A stretch of 64,000 nt of DNA from Thermincola carboxydiphila (lineage in GTDB: Bacteria; Bacillota; Thermincolia; Thermincolales; UBA2595), in the NCBI GenBank assembly GCA_016841725.1, contig JAENYP010000001.1:548540-612539 (forward strand), in the 5' to 3' direction. The notes under the pieces are model-generated. The model was not told the DNA's origin. It made no database searches and saw only the letters and a list, made by a program, of their open reading frames with translations. A program made the translations under genes and the position numbers. Of the stretch, positions 15,601 to 24,161 are shown in pieces (position 1 is the first letter of the stretch; every line of letters begins with the position of its first letter).

Positions 15601-18147
15601 TTAATTGTACCCATAACGTTTCCCGAGTACCACTCCAAGTATCACACCCATCAAACCCAGCATGACAGCAGCCGGTACAGTATTATCGGCGCCTGTACTG
15701 CTGCCGGTAGCCTCTCCATTCACCGCGGCGCTTCTAAACGCCAAATCAGGTCCTATCCATCCTAAACCACTCTGTGCCGCCCCCGCAGTTTCAACTGTAA
15801 GCTGAGCAAGTGGAACATCGAGTCTTACGACATAACCTGATTCATCCACACCGATTACCTGTCCGCTCACATCAGGCACTTCGGCTGTCCAAATGCCGCC
15901 TTTTGCTATAAACTGCACAGGCTCTCCTCCGGCATATACGTAGTAAATTCTAAGGGCATTAAACATCGGTTTTGCTTCCAGCAGGTATGTCCCATTATCC
16001 TGTGCCTGTTGGCTGACCTTTATCAGGGGCAGGGTGTTGTCAATTGTTATCCCGTAATTGGCCTCCCTCTCCACTCCGGCTGAATCTACAGCAATAACCC
16101 TGATTCTGTACGACCCGTCAGGTGTGCCAAAAGGTATCAGAAATGACTTCTTCCAATACCCCGGCTTCACCTCTTCAAGCTCAAGTTTCCTGCCGTCAGG
16201 GAGCTTCGCATATACCTGCACAGCACCCGCAATACTCACCGCTATTGTCGGGTCACCTGCCGGTACACACCTTGGGGAAACACTTACTCCCATATTTCCT
16301 GCCCCAAAAGCATTCTGCGCGGAAGAATCTGCTCCCGGTGCCGGTCCGGCAGTATCCGGAACTGTTATCAAGCCGCCTGTTCCGTTATCCTCACCCTGAC
16401 CTCCAGTGGCGTTGTCAGTAGCACCTTCATTAACACCTTCATCACCGGTATTGTTATCGCCTCCTGACGAACCTGAGGACTGCCTCAAAACATTAATAGT
16501 TACCTGTACAGTATCGATACCTCCGTTTTTATCACTGACCGTATAGGTGAAGGTATCAGTGCCGTATCCTCCCGGAGTATAGACCAGGGACTTGCCATCT
16601 TCACTTATGTCTACAGTACCTGCAGTAACCTCTTCATAAGCTGCCTGGGTGACAGTAAGCCCTTCCCCATAGTAATCAATATCATTTGCCAGCACATCAA
16701 TTACCCTTGTGGAAAGACCACGAATTCTAAAGATATCCTCAACAGCTTTTGGAGGTAAATAATCCGCTCCATACACGCGTACGTTTACAACTGCATTGTC
16801 CGGGTCATTTTCATCAAACCGGGCCATGTGGCTGAGATAATAATTCCCCGTTAAAATCCCCCTGAATCCGGTTTCCACCCTGAAAACAGAGTTCTTGTAA
16901 ATTTCCTTATGCACCGTTGCGGCATATACATACCCGTCAACAGCTGCTGAGGTATCTATACTCATATCGCGCCCGCCAACCTGTAACCACAACAGTTCAA
17001 TGCCTTCCCCGGAAAGCCGGAGCTCTCCAGTCAGGATTGTATCCCCTCTGTTGGCCGGCACACTGACACTTGTGCTGATATATTTCTTCCTGGGCTGAGG
17101 CCCTTTGTCCAAACCGTCAAAGAATATTGATGCACTAATATTCTCGGGTAGTTGGTTAGCCCCCTCAGGTCCGAGCTCGAAGTCAATCTCGTAATCTGTG
17201 AAACCTTTTTCAAAATGAATTGGGGATTCACTCAGGTATACTGTGGAAATAACCGTTTCCCCTATAAACAGTTTTAGCCGGATACGTTCAGCAGTTACAC
17301 CCGGCTCAGGCTTAACCTCAACGGTAACCTCACCCCGAAACCTCTTCCGGCACTCCTTTTGCGCCTCAACAGTATAGGAAGCTGTACCCTCACTTCCCTG
17401 GACAATTTTAAGTACTGTAGATTCCGCAGGATCTGCCAGTTGACTCATCTCCCAGAAAACAACGCGTTCACCCGACAAGGTAAAATTGCTGAGCTTCAAC
17501 GGCCCCTTATTAGGTGGCACAGCATCCTCATTCCCTGGACCTCCCTGGCCTCCGGAGCCGCCCGAACCACCACCACAGCCGCCGCTCTCATGGTCAGTGC
17601 CTTCATCTCCGCCGCAGCCACAGCCGCCGCTCTCATGGTCAGTGCCTTCATCTCCGCCGCAGCCACCGCCGCTGCCATGGTCAGTGCCTTCATCTTCGCT
17701 GCAGCCACCGCCGCTGCCATGGTCAGTGCCTTCATCTCCGCCGCCGCAGCCACCGCCGCTGCCATGGTCAGTGCCTTCATCTCCGCCGCAGCCACCGCCG
17801 CTGCCGCCATCCCCCTCAGCAGTATCCCCACATAAGGGTTCCACTGAAGCCGTCTCTTCAGAGTTTTCTGGTTCTGCAGAAGTTATACTATCTTCGGAAT
17901 TGGCTGTCTTATCGGGTTCCGGGGTTTCTTGAGGTCCCGTTGTCACGTTAGGCTTGAGGTTCTCTTCAAGCCCGGATTTCACCTCTGCACCAGGGACCTC
18001 TTCCAGGGCTGCCTGCTCACCAAAACTATTTGCCCCCTCATCTGACATTGCAAATACAGCCAGAGGAAAAACAAGTCCTATGGAAACAGTGAAAACAAGG
18101 ACCATTAAAATACTGAAAACCCGCAGTATATTCAGTTTTATAAACAA
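15601..18147 (-). CDS. large secreted repeat protein with C-terminal membrane anchor
   Basis: 848 aa, no single recognised family. Order: signal peptide (about 1-33); acidic Glu/Pro/Thr linker; five tandem Gly/Cys/Asp/His repeats of the type DEGTDHGSGGGC (about residues 113-195); a beta-rich region; a cadherin/VCBS-like domain (about 500-550: VIDVLANDIDYYGEGL... TDTFTYTVSDKNGG...VQVTINV); Ser/Gly linker; an Ig-like region with SVDSAGVEREANYGITIDNT-type sequence; and a C-terminal hydrophobic helix (PAAVMLGLMGVILGVVL) with a KRYGYN tail. The end resembles a sortase-sorting signal (STGADN before the helix) but lacks LPxTG. The start is TTG with AAGGAGG nine bases upstream. Probably a wall-spanning adhesin or matrix partner of the adjacent TasA-like cluster. 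Confidence 0.82.
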   Translation of the reverse strand: MFIKLNILRVFSILMVLVFTVSIGLVFPLAVFAMSDEGANSFGEQAALEEVPGAEVKSGLEENLKPNVTTGPQETPEPDKTANSEDSITSAEPENSEETASVEPLCGDTAEGDGGSGGGCGGDEGTDHGSGGGCGGGDEGTDHGSGGGCSEDEGTDHGSGGGCGGDEGTDHESGGCGCGGDEGTDHESGGCGGGSGGSGGQGGPGNEDAVPPNKGPLKLSNFTLSGERVVFWEMSQLADPAESTVLKIVQGSEGTASYTVEAQKECRKRFRGEVTVEVKPEPGVTAERIRLKLFIGETVISTVYLSESPIHFEKGFTDYEIDFELGPEGANQLPENISASIFFDGLDKGPQPRKKYISTSVSVPANRGDTILTGELRLSGEGIELLWLQVGGRDMSIDTSAAVDGYVYAATVHKEIYKNSVFRVETGFRGILTGNYYLSHMARFDENDPDNAVVNVRVYGADYLPPKAVEDIFRIRGLSTRVIDVLANDIDYYGEGLTVTQAAYEEVTAGTVDISEDGKSLVYTPGGYGTDTFTYTVSDKNGGIDTVQVTINVLRQSSGSSGGDNNTGDEGVNEGATDNATGGQGEDNGTGGLITVPDTAGPAPGADSSAQNAFGAGNMGVSVSPRCVPAGDPTIAVSIAGAVQVYAKLPDGRKLELEEVKPGYWKKSFLIPFGTPDGSYRIRVIAVDSAGVEREANYGITIDNTLPLIKVSQQAQDNGTYLLEAKPMFNALRIYYVYAGGEPVQFIAKGGIWTAEVPDVSGQVIGVDESGYVVRLDVPLAQLTVETAGAAQSGLGWIGPDLAFRSAAVNGEATGSSTGADNTVPAAVMLGLMGVILGVVLGKRYGYN
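17572..17805 (-). repeat. tandem repeat coding GTDH(G/E)SGG-Cys units
   Basis: About 42-48 bp units repeated five times inside the 15601 gene, each containing GGTCAGTGCCTTCATCT on the plus strand and coding DEGTDH(G/E)SGG with one or two Cys. Copies are nearly identical at DNA level, indicating recent expansion or gene conversion. Confidence 0.9.
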
Positions 18148-18221
18148 GAAATTTCACCTCCTTTCCGAAACAAGGTTAAATAATCTAGTTACTGCCTATA
18201 TATTAACTTGAAAGAAATAAA

Positions 18222-18249
18222 ATTTCCCGCGAAAAACATCGCGGGAAAT
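18222..18249 (-). terminator. intrinsic terminator of the ytfI-ytfJ operon
   Basis: Perfect 10-bp arms ATTTCCCGCG and CGCGGGAAAT around an 8-base loop, with TTTTATTT following on the minus strand. Confidence 0.85.
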
Positions 18250-18398
18250 AAGAACTTTTCTCCACCTTACGAGTATTAATATATAATTTTTACAGCATAC
18301 TCGATTTTTTTACCAAGTCAATGTATAGTACTACATAAAGACGTCTAATTCCTTTCCTTGTCGCTCAAGCATCGAATCAACTCGACAAAAGGACAGGG

Positions 18399-18791
18399 TT
18401 ACTCAACCCTTTTGGTTACTTCCTTTTCATTATTTTCTTTCTGCACCGTCTTCTTCAGCTTGTCCAACACTTCAGGAACCATGGCAACCACATTTTCCAG
18501 ACTGCCCCTTCCTGAAATAGGGAGCATGCTCACAGAGTCTCCTTTAATGACAATTACCGCAGCGGGGGTAAGCCTTGCTCCGGTACCGGCCCCGACGCCC
18601 CCTCCCCCCTGGTCTTTGGCATCTTTTCCTTCTCCGCCTCCGGTACCAATTCCGAAGGTCACATTAACCACAGGTACCAGAGTAACTTCTCCGATTACAA
18701 TCGGGTCACCAATTACGGTTTTTGCTTTGAACATGTTCTCTAGGTGTGAAAAAATGGTATCCATGTTCTGTTTCAAGTCCAAATCAAACAC
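18399..18791 (-). CDS. ytfJ: YtfJ/GerW family sporulation protein
   Basis: The 130-aa protein matches YtfJ throughout: TVIGDPIVIGEVTLVPVV near residue 26, the glycine-rich stretch GIGTGGGEGKDAKDQGGGGVGAG, and AAVIVIKGDSVSMLP. In Bacillus, YtfJ (GerW) is made in the forespore and is needed for normal response to some germinants. It overlaps the 3' end of the DUF2953 gene by 8 bp, the same pairing (ytfI-ytfJ) as in Bacillus, so the two are co-translated. Good evidence that the organism sporulates. Confidence 0.93.
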   Translation of the reverse strand: MFDLDLKQNMDTIFSHLENMFKAKTVIGDPIVIGEVTLVPVVNVTFGIGTGGGEGKDAKDQGGGGVGAGTGARLTPAAVIVIKGDSVSMLPISGRGSLENVVAMVPEVLDKLKKTVQKENNEKEVTKRVE

Positions 18792-19500
18792 CTCCTTTGA
18801 TACTTAAGCCCCTGGCAGCCGCCTGCCTTGGCGGGGCAGCAAGGGCAATCCATACTCTCCTTATTGCGGGATGAAATGCTGTTCTCAGAGTACGCAGCAG
18901 AATAAACATGGGCACAGCTGTAACAGCCAGCTTAACTTCGCCTGAGACAACAGGCTCAAAAAAATTTGGCCTGATATCAACTTTGGCCACCCCCCGGGCA
19001 CCGCATAAGCCATAGGCCATGCCGCATATAATGCCCGTAGCCGCCGGGTCGCCTAATCCAAGTTCTCCTGATATTTCCAGCCGCGAGTCGGTATCACCTA
19101 TCATACCCCGAAAATATCGCAACAATACAATAAAGGTGTCCGGCGTCAAGGCTCCAACCGCAGCGCTCAGCCTGCGTGGCAAGGATGCTCCTGAAATAGT
19201 ATCCTGTTCCGGAATATCTTCATATTTATTTTTGTCTTCCTGTTTGTCTTCCTCTTTGTCTTCGTGCTTGTCTTCCTGTTTCCTAAGCCTGAACCGGAGA
19301 CCCGCCATACACACTTCAGTTTCACCTGCAAAACTTGTCACGACAGTCAGGAGAAGAACTCGCTTCAGGAGCTTTAGGCGGAGTCCGGCCTCTCCCGAAG
19401 ATGATACAGTAATCAAGGCGCTCCATGGCAGTATCAAAGTAAGTAATGACAGTAAAAGAAGTGCAAATAGCATAATAAATATAACTGCCCACCATTCCAT
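18784..19500 (-). CDS. DUF2953 protein (YtfI-like), membrane-associated
   Basis: About 238 aa. One N-terminal membrane helix (WAVIFIMLFALLLLSLLTLIL), then ITVSSSGEAGLRLKLL, a highly charged Lys/Glu/Asp linker made of repeated KQEDKHEDKEEDKQEDK-type units, and a C-terminal domain containing GDTDSRLEISGELGLGDPAATG typical of DUF2953. Partner of YtfJ in spore-formers; molecular role unknown. The start ATG at 19500 follows GAGGTGG. Confidence 0.85.
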   Translation of the reverse strand: MEWWAVIFIMLFALLLLSLLTLILPWSALITVSSSGEAGLRLKLLKRVLLLTVVTSFAGETEVCMAGLRFRLRKQEDKHEDKEEDKQEDKNKYEDIPEQDTISGASLPRRLSAAVGALTPDTFIVLLRYFRGMIGDTDSRLEISGELGLGDPAATGIICGMAYGLCGARGVAKVDIRPNFFEPVVSGEVKLAVTAVPMFILLRTLRTAFHPAIRRVWIALAAPPRQAAARGLSIKGGV

Positions 19501-19556
19501 GAGTACCACCTCATGGAATTACTTCGACTTTTTTCTTGTTTTTCCTTTTTTCAACT

Positions 19557-20201
19557 TCACTGTAAGCCAGTCATCCTGACGATGCCGTCCCGAATAAAGG
19601 TGAGTGCCAGGCCAATGAGAAATGCTCCGCAAACGGCAATGATTCCGCGATATAACCTGTCAGACATTACTTTTTTCCCCCTGGCAATGGCAACAGCAAC
19701 CACCCCATACCAGGTGAAATCTGCCAGGATGTGTCCCGCAAAAAATAAAAAAAGCCCCGCTATGCCATATTCCCAGGCACTTGTTATGTAACCGAGACCT
19801 ATAGTAGCCCACCATATGCTCCAGTAGGGGTTGGAAAGGCTTACCAGAACTCCGGCCAAGACCGGTCCCATCAAGACCTTCTCCTGTCCACTCTTAAGTT
19901 CCAGTGAGATATTCCCCTGCCGGACATCCCTAAGCATCCCGTATCCCATCCAGATAAGGAACAACCCTCCAACAATACTAACGGTTATAATAAAGTACTG
20001 GTTGTTTAAAAAAGACTTCAGCCCCAGAATCAGGGCTGCAACCAGGACAAGCTCCAGGAGGGCATGCCCCACCATGATGAGCGGCCCGGCCTTAGCCCCC
20101 CGCCTCGTTGTTTCACTAACCGTTACTGTAAGCAGCGGACCGGGCATCATGGCCCCCGAAAAACCAACTATCCAGGATGTCACAAACAGTTCCAGAAGCA
20201 T
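19557..20201 (-). CDS. LysE/RhtB family exporter
   Basis: The 214-aa membrane protein has six hydrophobic segments and the LysE-family N-terminal signature WIVGFSGAMMPGPLLTVTVSE followed by RRGAKAGPLIMVGHALLE. The family exports amino acids or other small solutes (lysine, homoserine, threonine, cadmium in some members); the substrate here is unknown. It sits 17 bp downstream of a carbonic anhydrase gene and is probably co-transcribed with it. Confidence 0.88.
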   Translation of the reverse strand: MLLELFVTSWIVGFSGAMMPGPLLTVTVSETTRRGAKAGPLIMVGHALLELVLVAALILGLKSFLNNQYFIITVSIVGGLFLIWMGYGMLRDVRQGNISLELKSGQEKVLMGPVLAGVLVSLSNPYWSIWWATIGLGYITSAWEYGIAGLFLFFAGHILADFTWYGVVAVAIARGKKVMSDRLYRGIIAVCGAFLIGLALTFIRDGIVRMTGLQ

Positions 20202-20218
20202 TTTCAGGTTCCTCCAAT

Positions 20219-20776
20219 TTACTCTTTTTCAGCCTGTCCATAGCCGTTGACAACCACCTTCAACTCCCCGTTATCAGGACAAAAAATCAGCCCGTGCACT
20301 GGGATAGTCCGGGGTATCAAGTGGTGAGATTTTACCTTGGTAACAGCATCAACAACATTTTCTTCAACATCAGAAAACCCGCCCAGCCATGCTGCCAGAT
20401 CATTCTTATCAATCTCTTCCTCAGAGATACCGAACTCCTTCATCCTTTCTGAAAGTAATTCAGTATCCAGCTTTGACATACCGCAATCGAGGTGTCCGAT
20501 GACAAGTATCTCCCTCACCCCTAGCAGATAAACCGCTGCTGCCAGGCTCCTGATGGCATCATCACAGTCTTTGCGAATTCTGTTTCCGGCATTTTTAATG
20601 ATCTTGGCATCTCCTCTTCTGATGCCCAGAGCCGGTTCAAGAAATTCCACAAGCCTGGTATCCATGCACGTAAATATGGCCACATGCTTTCTCGGCTTAT
20701 GGCTGTATTTTTTTAGCAAATAACGATATTCATTTACAAAAAAGCTGTTGGCCAGCAAAATCTCCTCCAGCAGCAT
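20219..20776 (-). CDS. beta-class carbonic anhydrase
   Basis: Converts CO2 and bicarbonate. The 185-aa protein has the zinc ligands of the beta class: CMDTR (Cys37, with Asp39-Arg41 dyad) and HLDC (His and Cys at about residues 96-99), plus the KNAGN motif. It is short, like the plant-unlike beta-CA subgroup found in anaerobic Firmicutes. A role in supplying or handling CO2/bicarbonate is reasonable for an organism with CO/acetyl-CoA metabolism. Confidence 0.92.
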   Translation of the reverse strand: MLLEEILLANSFFVNEYRYLLKKYSHKPRKHVAIFTCMDTRLVEFLEPALGIRRGDAKIIKNAGNRIRKDCDDAIRSLAAAVYLLGVREILVIGHLDCGMSKLDTELLSERMKEFGISEEEIDKNDLAAWLGGFSDVEENVVDAVTKVKSHHLIPRTIPVHGLIFCPDNGELKVVVNGYGQAEKE

Positions 20777-21001
20777 GATGACACCTCCAGGCGGTATTTA
20801 TAGGGTATTTGATTTATTATACTACAAACGCTTTTGTTCGTACATAAGCATGGTCAAGGAAATCATTTTCAAAATAACATTTGATTATCAACAAAGATAG
20901 GAGCAGATTATTCCGCCGGCGAGCAGCATCCACGCCTTCCGGAACATATCTACCCCTATCTAAATCAACCATTTGATAAGTTCCAACCAAGAGAATTCCT
21001 G

Positions 21002-21991
21002 TCAGCAGACATAAAACAGGGTAAACATGGTTATTGTGGAAATTATCAAGGCCGCAATATAACCCGGCAGGTAATCCTTAAATTTCCCGGGATCGTGGTC
21101 AAGCATTCGCCTAACCCGGAATTCAATAACCCCCGCCTGCCCTAACAGGTTAGGGTGAGGCATAAAGTTATCAAAAACAATATTGTCTAAAAATTTTTTG
21201 GGTGACAGTCTCCAAACCTTAATCAGAGCCTGGGCAAATGCCATCGGCCGTCCGGTCAGCCTGACCACCATATCATCTGCAGCTTTTTCTTTTTCAGTAA
21301 TAAAATCTCTGAAGACCCAAAATATAACCGGGGTAAAAAACAAGAGGTCCCTTAAAAATACCATGGCCCAAGTCGTCACTGAATCCGCCCGGGCAATGTG
21401 CCCCAGTTCGTGGGCCGCAACTGTTTCCAGTTCCTCAGCATCAAGGACGTCCAATAATCCCTTTGAAACTACAATAACCGGCAGCCTATAACCCATTGTA
21501 AAAGACCGGGCAAACGAATCCGGTGTAACAATTATTCCAGGCTTTGTAATGTCACCCTTAAGGCACAGCTTTTCCATTATATTAAAAAGTACCGGGTATT
21601 CTTCAGCCCGGGCAAAGCCATATCTTTTGGCTATCTTCTTACCTGCGGCAATACTGATAAATGCTTTGATAACTGCCAAAAACACCACTACCAAAAACAG
21701 TGGTGTTAGAATGGTAGCCAGTACTTCAGCTGAGTAACAGAGCCAGTCATTAAACACACCCAGTGGATGCCCGTAAACCGTGCACCTGTCAATAATAAAG
21801 GGCCTGTATGCTATGTATGCAGCCAGGGGAATTATGAAAGGAAGTATATACAGAAATGCCTTTGACCTTGCATTTCGGATAACTGCAAACTGTACCATCA
21901 GAAGGGCTAGCAGATAGCTGACCAGGGAACCAATAAGGACATATACAATAAAGGGATGGACAAACTTATGAATAAAAACATCGTATGTCAT
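21002..21991 (-). CDS. M56-family (BlaR1-like) membrane metalloprotease, sensorless
   Basis: 329 aa with about four membrane helices and a zinc protease motif HELGH at about residues 194-198, followed by EKEKAADD, the third-ligand Glu region. BlaR1/MecR1 proteins share this protease core but carry an extra penicillin-binding sensor of about 250 residues at the C-terminus; here the protein ends after a last hydrophobic segment, so no beta-lactam sensor is present. It is encoded 3 bp after a BlaI-type repressor and would be expected to trigger its cleavage. The signal is unknown. A paralogous pair exists at 55547-56954. Confidence 0.88.
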   Translation of the reverse strand: MTYDVFIHKFVHPFIVYVLIGSLVSYLLALLMVQFAVIRNARSKAFLYILPFIIPLAAYIAYRPFIIDRCTVYGHPLGVFNDWLCYSAEVLATILTPLFLVVVFLAVIKAFISIAAGKKIAKRYGFARAEEYPVLFNIMEKLCLKGDITKPGIIVTPDSFARSFTMGYRLPVIVVSKGLLDVLDAEELETVAAHELGHIARADSVTTWAMVFLRDLLFFTPVIFWVFRDFITEKEKAADDMVVRLTGRPMAFAQALIKVWRLSPKKFLDNIVFDNFMPHPNLLGQAGVIEFRVRRMLDHDPGKFKDYLPGYIAALIISTITMFTLFYVC

Positions 21992-21994
21992 GGT

Positions 21995-22426
21995 TTATTT
22001 TGCCCCCTTTAACCTCCGCTCCTGAATGATTACCTCTAGCCTGCTAATATTGGTTTCATTTTCGGAACCCAGCCGTTCAACCATGTGTGAAATGGCGGGT
22101 TCAGAGAACTCCTCCATCAGACCGTCGAGCACCTCTGTAACAACCCTTTTGACAAAGTCAGGTTCACTGATGGTCGGGGTATAAACATATGCATTGCCCA
22201 CAGGCTCCTTGTCAAGAAGTCCTTTTTCGGCCAACCGGCCCATAATTGTCATTACAGTAGTATAAGCAAGGCTCCGCTCCAGCCGCAGCTGTTCATACAC
22301 GTCCCTTACCGTAGCCTTGTTCGCCCTCCAGACAATTTTCATAATGTCTGCTTCAAGGTCACCCAATACCTTTTTATACCCAATCTTGTGAGGTTTAAAA
22401 TCAGAAATCAGTCTTTTAAGAAACAC
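21995..22426 (-). CDS. BlaI/MecI/CopY-family transcriptional repressor
   Basis: About 143 aa. Winged-helix DNA-binding half: LGDLEADIMKIVW, KATVRDVYEQL, LAYTTVMTIMGRLAEKGLL; then a C-terminal dimerisation helix region. The Tyr-Thr-Thr-Val-Met recognition segment is the family hallmark. The start is GTG at 22426, placed by a G7 tract seven bases upstream. It precedes an M56 protease gene. A TACTA-N7-TACTA sequence at its transcription start suggests autoregulation. Confidence 0.92.
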   Translation of the reverse strand: MFLKRLISDFKPHKIGYKKVLGDLEADIMKIVWRANKATVRDVYEQLRLERSLAYTTVMTIMGRLAEKGLLDKEPVGNAYVYTPTISEPDFVKRVVTEVLDGLMEEFSEPAISHMVERLGSENETNISRLEVIIQERRLKGAK

Positions 22427-22448
22427 TATGATACCCCCCCATAAATGA

Positions 22449-22504
22449 CTACTATCTAGTGTACTACTTATTTCTATCATACACCAGAATTTGTATTTTG
22501 TCCA
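22449..22504 (-). promoter_or_regulatory. promoter and BlaI-type operator of the first blaI-M56 pair
   Basis: On the minus strand TGGACA (22504-22499), 17 bases, TATGAT (22481-22476): a good sigma-A-type promoter. The operator-like CTACTATCTAGTGTACTAC (22449-22467) covers the expected start site; its core is TACTA-N7-TACTA, one base away from the TACTA-N7-TAGTA found at other loci in this window. Confidence 0.65.
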
Positions 22505-22726
22505 TTAATACGCTGTATGCCCAAAATTTGCGGGGGTCAATTATGTTAATTTTCAATTTATTTCAAAAATAACATTATTTTTAAAATAACACCTTTTTCT
22601 TACCAGACTTATCATTCTAATGACCTAATTAAAATTGTCATAAAGTATTTTTGTTTCTAATAAAACTGAGAATGGGAGTGAATGATCCCATAAACCCTCT
22701 GGGTAATTAGATTGGGAGGAAGCCAA

Positions 22727-23650
22727 ATGCTGTCTCTACTTGTATTTATTGCCGGAATAGCCCTGCTTTTATTTGGCATGCGCTTCATGCGGGACGGCCT
22801 GGAAAGCGCCGCCCGCAGAAGAATGCAAGAAGCACTGAAAACACTTACGAGGAATCCCTTGGTAGGTTTTATCACCGGCACTGTAATTACAGCCCTTGTC
22901 CAGAGCAGTACAGCGGTAACGGTAATAACCATCGGTTTTGTCAATGCCGGGATTCTGACATTTTACCAGGCAGTGGGAATAATACTGGGGACAAATGTGG
23001 GCACATGTATAACCACACAAATTATATCCTTTAGGATTGAGGACATTGCCCTGCCGGCTATCGGCCTGGGAGCGCTGCTGATAGTTGTTCCCCGGCAAAA
23101 ATCCCTCCGCTGCCTGGGACAGTCAATTACGGGATTCGGGATAATATTTCTCGGAATCAATACCATCTCTGATGCCCTGGAACCCTTGAAAAATTCCCCT
23201 CTCTTTGTGGACTTACTTGCCCAGGTAAGTTCAAATGCCTTCTTTGGTGTAGTTGCCGGTACATTCTTTACAGCCCTGATCCACAGCAGCGCAACAACCA
23301 CTGGGATTGTAATTACCCTTTCCCGCCAAGGCCTGGTTGATCTGCCAACATCAATAGCAATCATCCTGGGAAGCAACATCGGAACCTGCATCACCGGAGT
23401 CCTGGCCGCTATCGGGACTCCTCCTGCGGCAAAACAGGTGGCAGCGGCACACGTCCTGCTGAATGTAATCGGTGCCATTGCAGTCATTCCGTTTATCCTG
23501 CCTTTTGCAAATCTGGTGGAAACTACGGCAGCAGCGCTCCCCCGCCAGATTGCCAATGCCCATACCATATTCAATGTGCTTAGTTCACTGGCGGTGCTCC
23601 CGTTTGCACGATATTTTGCCAGGCTGGTTCAGAAAATAGTTCCGGATTAA
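22727..23650 (+). CDS. Na/Pi-cotransporter family protein
   Basis: 307-aa membrane protein with two inverted halves, each holding the sodium-phosphate symporter repeat: GTVITALVQSSTAVTVITIGF (about residues 50-70) and GTFFTALIHSSATTTGIVITL (about 185-205), the QSS/HSS motifs, and two GTNVGTC/GSNIGTC motifs. The PhoU-like C-terminal domain found in many NptA proteins is absent. The start ATG 22727 follows GGGAGGAAG. It is transcribed alone, divergently from the blaI-M56 pair. Phosphate is the usual substrate. Confidence 0.92.
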   Translation: MLSLLVFIAGIALLLFGMRFMRDGLESAARRRMQEALKTLTRNPLVGFITGTVITALVQSSTAVTVITIGFVNAGILTFYQAVGIILGTNVGTCITTQIISFRIEDIALPAIGLGALLIVVPRQKSLRCLGQSITGFGIIFLGINTISDALEPLKNSPLFVDLLAQVSSNAFFGVVAGTFFTALIHSSATTTGIVITLSRQGLVDLPTSIAIILGSNIGTCITGVLAAIGTPPAAKQVAAAHVLLNVIGAIAVIPFILPFANLVETTAAALPRQIANAHTIFNVLSSLAVLPFARYFARLVQKIVPD

Positions 23651-23755
23651 ATGGTTCCGGACAGCGATATTTTTCCGGCGAAGTTACACAAAAACATTGT
23701 AAATTACCGGGTTTTGGGTTACTTTAATATAGTACACATCGAAAGGAGAATTGCC

Positions 23756-24127
23756 ATGCATCTTGAAGCCCTTGAAAAAGTCCTGGGAATTGCCGGAAGA
23801 AACCCAAGAGTACTGCTGAGCCCGTCCTACTTCATGAAAATTTCAGCCCGTCTGGATATCGACAGCCATATCGAAGGTGACCGCATAGTGTTACGTTATA
23901 ACGGTCGAGAAGCGGAAGCAGCAGTAATCACCCCGGAAAACTGTGAAAAATATAAATGCAGAGTACAGGAAGGGAAAAACGGCACAATGATTTACGAATT
24001 CATAAATGCCTTGGTCACCCTGCTGGCAGATGAGGAGGTGCCCCCCTCCCCTCATGATAAACTGGGGCCAACCGCCGAGTTCTACTGCAGTTGGGGCGCT
24101 GAAATATTACGAAAAAAACTTCTCTAA
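23756..24127 (+). CDS. conserved-looking protein of unknown function
   Basis: 123 aa, no signal or membrane segment. I do not recognise it. It begins MHLEALEKVLGIAGRNPRV and contains an alpha-beta mix with KYKCRVQEGKNGTMIYEF in the middle. The start ATG is fixed by AAAGGAGAA. It lies about 100 bp after the Na/Pi symporter gene on the same strand and is closed by a strong terminator. Confidence 0.7.
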   Translation: MHLEALEKVLGIAGRNPRVLLSPSYFMKISARLDIDSHIEGDRIVLRYNGREAEAAVITPENCEKYKCRVQEGKNGTMIYEFINALVTLLADEEVPPSPHDKLGPTAEFYCSWGAEILRKKLL

Positions 24128-24161
24128 AAAACGGGACTGCCAAATGGCAGCCCCGTTTTTT
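24126..24161. terminator. bidirectional intrinsic terminator
   Basis: AAAAAACGGGaCTGCC and its complement GGCAGcCCCGTTTTTTT form a strong stem with tails on both strands, placed between two converging genes (23756 plus, 24161 minus). Confidence 0.93.

Noticed and set aside
17572-17805. Regularly spaced repeats considered as a CRISPR array
   Set aside because: Units are contiguous, in frame and code a protein repeat; no spacers and no cas genes.
17359-17951. Long plus-strand and alternative-frame open frames rich in Pro/Ala/Arg
   Set aside because: Shadows of the GC-rich tandem repeats of the 15601 gene; no ribosome sites and biased composition only.
22657-23574. Minus-strand open frames opposite the Na/Pi symporter
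   Set aside because: Antisense shadows; the plus-strand protein has clear family motifs and a ribosome site.
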